This document shows, in pieces, positions 60,675 through 64,000 of a DNA stretch of 64,000 nt. The notes below the pieces were generated by a model. It searched no databases. It saw only the letters and a program-made list of their open reading frames with translations, and was not told where the DNA came from. Numbering within the stretch: position 1 is the first letter of the stretch; each line of letters opens with the position of its first letter. Source of the stretch: Gordonia oryzae (GTDB lineage: Bacteria > Actinomycetota > Actinomycetes > Mycobacteriales > Mycobacteriaceae); the NCBI RefSeq assembly GCF_003797185.1, contig NZ_RKMH01000010.1, forward strand, positions 165,689 to 229,688. Reading direction: 5' to 3'. Position numbers and translations under genes: made by a program.

Positions 60675-60976
60675 ATGACGTACCTCATCGACTGCGCCCG
60701 CACCGATTGGCTCGGATTCTCAACGATCGTATGTTCTGCGTCCGTCTTCTCGCGGCAGGACGGCACTCGACGCCGCCGGCAGGAGCTCACGTTCGATCTG
60801 GTCGGTGACCTCCTCGATCGCAGCATCGTCGCCGGTGACTCCACATCCTCTGACGAGATCCCGTTTGAGCCATGGAGCGGCGGGAGACACGATGTCTTGC
60901 CCGTATCCGGTGGGCCATCGAGAACCTCGGGCATGTTCCGGACACCGGTGCGGTCTGCTGGTTCACGCTCCACTGA
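60675..60976 (+). pseudogene. Frameshifted small hypothetical gene
   Basis: From ATG 60675 the frame encodes MTYLIDCARTDWLGF and LTFDLVGDLLDRSIVAGD up to about position 60890. A shift of frame then gives ARIRWAIENLGHVPDTGAV and WFTLH before TGA 60974-60976. One indel in a 100-codon gene. Intact, it would be a small soluble protein; family not recognised. Confidence 0.55.
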
Positions 60977-61011
60977 GGACAACCCGCGCGGCGCACCTGG
61001 ACTGCTACCCC

Positions 61012-61569
61012 TTACCCGTCGTGTCGCTCCACCACGGCGCCCGCGGCGATGCGGAATCCCGCTGCCGAAGAGTGACATTCGGTCGATGCCTCGGCGAGCG
61101 TCGTACACGACAACCCGGAGACGGTGATCCGGTGCCCGACGGGCAGCGGCGTGGGCGCCGTCGGACCCCATTCCGGCTGGAGGTAGTTCTCCACCCGCTC
61201 ACCCGAGAGGGTGACACTGTTGGGTGGCCCAGTGAACACGTCGTTGGCCATGTCCGGAGTTCCCGGCGCAAATGTGGCCGCGCACGACAACGTCGGGGCA
61301 CCGTTCTCGCCCGGGTAGATTGCACATTCGCGCAGCGGGGACGTGCCGTACGACCAGTGGTAGTACCCCGCCTGGCCTGACCCTTGATAGTCGGCCGCGT
61401 CCACGTCGACGACCGTCGCCGTCGGACTCGTCGCCCTCGGAGAACTCGTCGACGCCGGAGTCTGGGCGACATCAGCGTCACTGCATGCCGTCGCGAGAGC
61501 CACCAGTCCCAGCACCGCTGCGCAGGAAGCGATCGTCGTCCACCGTGAAATCGTTGTCTCTGAACCCAT
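61012..61569 (-). CDS. Lipoprotein, paralogue of the divergent neighbour
   Basis: 185-residue lipoprotein with signal peptide and lipobox LATAC near residue 28, then a Ser/Thr/Pro-rich linker. The C-terminal domain holds paired Cys segments (LRECAIYPGENG, TLSCAAT, VSGLSCTTLAEASTECH). The same pattern occurs in the lipoprotein at 61771 (WRCTIYAEETRPLAGCSGT, NQVTCTALSNGVRCEN), so the two are diverged paralogues in head-to-head arrangement. Function unknown. ATG 61569 is chosen; the frame to 61656 adds no signal feature. Confidence 0.72.
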   Translation of the reverse strand: MGSETTISRWTTIASCAAVLGLVALATACSDADVAQTPASTSSPRATSPTATVVDVDAADYQGSGQAGYYHWSYGTSPLRECAIYPGENGAPTLSCAATFAPGTPDMANDVFTGPPNSVTLSGERVENYLQPEWGPTAPTPLPVGHRITVSGLSCTTLAEASTECHSSAAGFRIAAGAVVERHDG

Positions 61570-61770
61570 TGTCGTCGCCCCATCCCGTTCGACTGATTCG
61601 TCGTCGACCCTAAGCGAGGGGTCCGACAAACACCTCTCAGATCTCCGAACATCCACACATTAGGCCCTCGAATCGTCGGGACGCTCTCAGCAGGCAGGAA
61701 CTGTCGTAGCCGCCGAACATACTTGGCATGCTCAGTGACCGCACCCTCCAACGATCGAAAGGACCCTTCG

Positions 61771-62673
61771 ATGGCTCATCGATTCTCCAGAGCCGCGGCG
61801 GCACTCGCCGTCGCCACACTCGCCCTGGCCCTTGCTGCGTGCAGCGATTCCGGACCGGCCGCCGAATCCTCCTCGACCAGCGTTGCCGCGTCGGAGGCGG
61901 CATCGACCACGCAGACGACGACTGCGTTGAACACCACACCCTCGGGTACCTCGGCGACCGGTAACACGACACCCGCAACGTGCACCACCATCCGCTATCC
62001 CTCGACCGGCCTCACCGGGACGATCGTGGTCAACGAGGGCGCACTCTCCTGCGCGGAAGCAATCACCGTCATTGACAGGTATCTGACCCTGCCGTCATCG
62101 AGCACCGGAGGCAATGCCCGCTACGCCGAGTTTGACGGTTGGAGTTGCGCTTCACCCACCGCAGCCAGCTCACAGCTACAAGGCATCGGCACCGAATGCA
62201 GCAGAGGAACCGATAGCATCCGGGTGGTCACGCCCGGCGGATCGACACAGCCGCATCAGGTCTCACTCGCCTACTACGCCCGTCCGAACGGCAATGCCTA
62301 TCAGTTTTCCGTCGGAAACGGATTCTGGCGGTGCACCATCTACGCTGAGGAGACCCGTCCACTCGCCGGGTGCAGCGGAACCATGCCAACAAACGCACCC
62401 CCGGTGCTCAACCCGTTGCGCACCAAAATGGTCAGCCCGAACGGCGTTGAGGTCGGCGACAACTCGGCCGGAAGGTTCATCGCATCGGGCGACCCGAAGT
62501 ACTTCCCGCAGGGCGCCGACGGCGGCTTCAGCACCGGAACAGACCTGCCTGCCGGCCATGCCCTGTCGGTGAATCAAGTGACTTGCACGGCACTATCCAA
62601 CGGGGTGCGCTGCGAAAATCGTTCCGCAAATCACGGTTTCGAGGTCACCGAGACCAACTACCGACTATGGTGA
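61771..62673 (+). CDS. Lipoprotein with two-part extracellular domain
   Basis: 300-residue lipoprotein with lipobox LAAC near residue 22 and a long Thr/Ser linker (residues about 25-70). Residues about 75-150 form one Cys-containing unit with tandem Cys (GALSCAEAI, GWSCASP, GTECSRG). Residues about 170-300 form the domain shared with the neighbouring lipoprotein. ATG 61771 follows AAAGGA. Its stop overlaps the start of the phosphoesterase gene. Confidence 0.75.
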   Translation: MAHRFSRAAAALAVATLALALAACSDSGPAAESSSTSVAASEAASTTQTTTALNTTPSGTSATGNTTPATCTTIRYPSTGLTGTIVVNEGALSCAEAITVIDRYLTLPSSSTGGNARYAEFDGWSCASPTAASSQLQGIGTECSRGTDSIRVVTPGGSTQPHQVSLAYYARPNGNAYQFSVGNGFWRCTIYAEETRPLAGCSGTMPTNAPPVLNPLRTKMVSPNGVEVGDNSAGRFIASGDPKYFPQGADGGFSTGTDLPAGHALSVNQVTCTALSNGVRCENRSANHGFEVTETNYRLW

Positions 62674-63428
62674 CGGTCATCGCGTTCGGCGACTGGCATG
62701 GTAACGCCCTGTTCGCCGCCGACGCCCTCGACGCCGCACCGGCCGAAGTTGATTCTCGGCTGATCCACGTGGGCGATTTCGGGTTGTGGTCAGGCTCGTC
62801 CGGCGAACGGTACTTGCGTACCGTCGCCGAACAGCTCGGTGAGCGCACCCTCTACGTCATCCCCGGAAACCACGAGTACTGGCCGGGTCTAGCGCTCGGC
62901 AACAAGACTTTTGGATTCTCAAGTGTCGACGCCGACGGCTTCCTGAGATCTCGTCGGCATCCGAACATCCGGATCGCGCCGCGCACGAATGTGTGGGAGT
63001 GGGATGGTGCGGTGTTCGCGAGCCTCGCCGGCGCCAACAGCATCGATCGCGACCAGCGTCGTGAAGGCGTCAGTTGGTGGCCGGAGGAGTCACCGACCAT
63101 CGACGATGTGGAGACCTTGATCGGGCAGGTCAATGGTAGAGGCGTGGACGTCTTCGTCACCCATGACGCCCCCGACGATGCCATCGCGCACCTGAATCTG
63201 TACCCGGCCTCCCGCACACCGGTGTGGTCGCCGGATGCACTGGCCTACGCACAGGAATCCGCGGCTGTAGTCGGGGCGGCACGCAGTGCACTCCGCCCAC
63301 GACTGCAGATCTGTGGGCATCACCATGTTCGGCGAACGTGCGCCGTCGGCGCTACCCGTGTCGAGTTCCTCACCGATGACATGGGCACGTTGCGGGACAA
63401 CAGGATTGTGGTGGTTCCGGAATGGTAG
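62667..63428 (+). CDS. Calcineurin-like metallophosphoesterase
   Basis: 253-residue metallophosphoesterase with the complete dimetal set: Asp/His in FGDWHGN, Asp in HVGDFG, Asn/His in PGNHEYW, His in FVTHDAP, and GHHH near the C-terminus. It would cleave a phosphoester of a nucleotide, nucleic acid or protein. The start is ATG 62667 (or GTG 62670), overlapping the lipoprotein stop by 7 bases. Confidence 0.85.
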   Translation: MVTVIAFGDWHGNALFAADALDAAPAEVDSRLIHVGDFGLWSGSSGERYLRTVAEQLGERTLYVIPGNHEYWPGLALGNKTFGFSSVDADGFLRSRRHPNIRIAPRTNVWEWDGAVFASLAGANSIDRDQRREGVSWWPEESPTIDDVETLIGQVNGRGVDVFVTHDAPDDAIAHLNLYPASRTPVWSPDALAYAQESAAVVGAARSALRPRLQICGHHHVRRTCAVGATRVEFLTDDMGTLRDNRIVVVPEW

Positions 63429-63821
63429 GTGGTTGCAGCATCGGCGTAAGCATGAGGTCTCGATATGCCGCTTTGTTCCTTGGGCCACTCGATCGGCCGG
63501 CAGCTGATCCCGGCGCCATATGACGAGACCTCGTCCTCGACGGCAGTCCGAGTTCAGTTCGGGGACGCATTCCCCTGAGCACCGTCCGTCGTCGTTGCTA
63601 TCCGCCGATCAGCTCCCGGACGTCGTAGGCTTCTTGACCCGGATCTACATAGGACAGTACCTCAAAGGGAGGTATAGACTGGCTAATGGTCGCTATTAAC
63701 AAACCAGTGCGAATGTGTATAAATGGTGTCAGATGACACAAATACACATACACGAACTCTGAATCGTCCTGGGTCGGGTGGAGGCCTTGGTTAGGCCACC
63801 TCCGTTTCGGTGGTGACACGC
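63429..63821. other. Lower-GC intergenic region before the IS3-type element
   Basis: About 390 bases, visibly lower in GC than the rest around 63640-63770, which suggests recent transfer. On the − strand an open frame ending at 63598 reads ISQSIPPFEVLSYVDPGQEA and could be a small-protein remnant. A 37-codon + strand frame from ATG 63465 also exists without clear support. Confidence 0.35.
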
Positions 63822-64000
63822 TGAACCGTTCCCGCTTTGGTGGACAGCCGGATGGTTCCGGTAGTCACTGAGGGGATTTGATTGATGGGTTCGATGCGGC
63901 GGTCGTTCACGGCCGAGTATAAGGCCGAGGCGGTACGATTGGTGTTGGATTCTGGTGATTCGGTTGCGTCGGTCGCCAAGAATCTCGGTGTTCATGAAAT
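63822..64000 (+). mobile_element. Left end of an IS3-family insertion sequence (truncated by window end)
   Basis: A terminal-repeat-like sequence starting TGAACCGTTCCCGCTTTGG near 63822 precedes the first transposase gene by about 60 bases, typical of IS3-family left ends. The rest of the element is beyond the window. Confidence 0.6.
63885..64000 (+). CDS. IS3-type transposase OrfA, partial
   Basis: First 38 codons of an IS3-family OrfA helix-turn-helix protein: RRSFTAEYKAEAVRLV, then SVASVAKNLGV as the start of the DNA-binding helices. It runs off the window end at 64000. ATG 63885 or ATG 63894 could be the start; OrfA would be joined to OrfB by a frameshift outside the window. Confidence 0.8.
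   Translation, partial: MGSMRRSFTAEYKAEAVRLVLDSGDSVASVAKNLGVHE

Noticed and set aside
63598..63819. 73-residue − strand frame in the low-GC region
   Set aside because: No ribosome site or family match; kept only as a possible remnant in the intergenic entry.
1..64000. tRNA and rRNA genes
   Set aside because: No tRNA cloverleaf signature or rRNA segment was seen on either strand by eye; a covariance-model search would be decisive.

Overview
The window is a 64 kb piece of a high-GC actinobacterial chromosome. A secreted antigen-85-type mycolyltransferase (31150-32109), a PorA-like DUF3068 protein, a KstR-like operator half-site pair and the general gene content point to the mycolic-acid bacteria (order Mycobacteriales). 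The genus is probably Gordonia or a close relative such as Rhodococcus; this is inferred from gene content, not from a marker gene.

Region 1 (1-19656) is a catabolic block. It starts with an overlapping + strand operon: SDR, patatin-like hydrolase, Baeyer-Villiger-type flavin monooxygenase and secreted lipase. A − strand operon follows (15163 down to 5108): aromatic-CoA-type FAD monooxygenase, EntE-like acyl-adenylate ligase, HyuA, HyuB with a zinc-ribbon tail, TetR regulator, thiolase and MaoC hydratase. Across a 216-bp divergent promoter region lies a + strand operon of five genes joined by 4-bp overlaps: VOC dioxygenase-like protein, an 82-aa unknown, alpha/beta hydrolase, class III CoA-transferase and HMG-CoA-lyase-like aldolase. 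The ligase plus monooxygenase pair recalls the CoA-thioester salicylate route. Its combination with a hydantoinase/acetone-carboxylase-type pair and an HMG-CoA-lyase-type enzyme is not a pathway I recognise.

Region 2 (19657-29080) is metal and housekeeping: a copper module (csoR, copZ, small membrane protein, copA), an unknown protein, nadB, an MFS exporter with an ArsR sensor carrying a CzrA/NmtR-type metal site, and an AarF/UbiB-like kinase. Region 3 (29190-47522) holds cell-envelope and general metabolism genes: DUF3068 protein, mycolyltransferase, FAD dehydrogenase, a heterodimeric ABC exporter, a lipoprotein, SDR, aldo/keto reductase with MerR regulator, hydroxyacid dehydrogenase, RNase HI, a Tam-like methyltransferase, and two divergent citrate synthase paralogues, one with an N-terminal HTH.

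Region 4 (47527-64000) is accessory and heavily decayed. It has a DUF1697 protein, a duplicated 49-bp repeat, a frameshifted OhrR-like regulator, membrane proteins, and a two-gene unit of a zinc-hook SMC-like ATPase plus a HEPN-like small protein (52047-54515 area). It continues with a gamma-glutamyltransferase remnant, a dead IS5-type element with an internal inversion, a large lipase-like membrane protein inserted at its stop codon by that IS, Fic fragments and an intact Fic protein. It ends with paired lipoproteins, a metallophosphoesterase and the left end of an IS3-type element. The ATPase/HEPN pair is the best candidate for an undescribed defence system; the 5108-19656 cluster is the best candidate for an undescribed catabolic pathway. 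At least seven genes carry frameshifts or nonsense codons, so residual sequencing errors should be excluded before treating all of them as biological.
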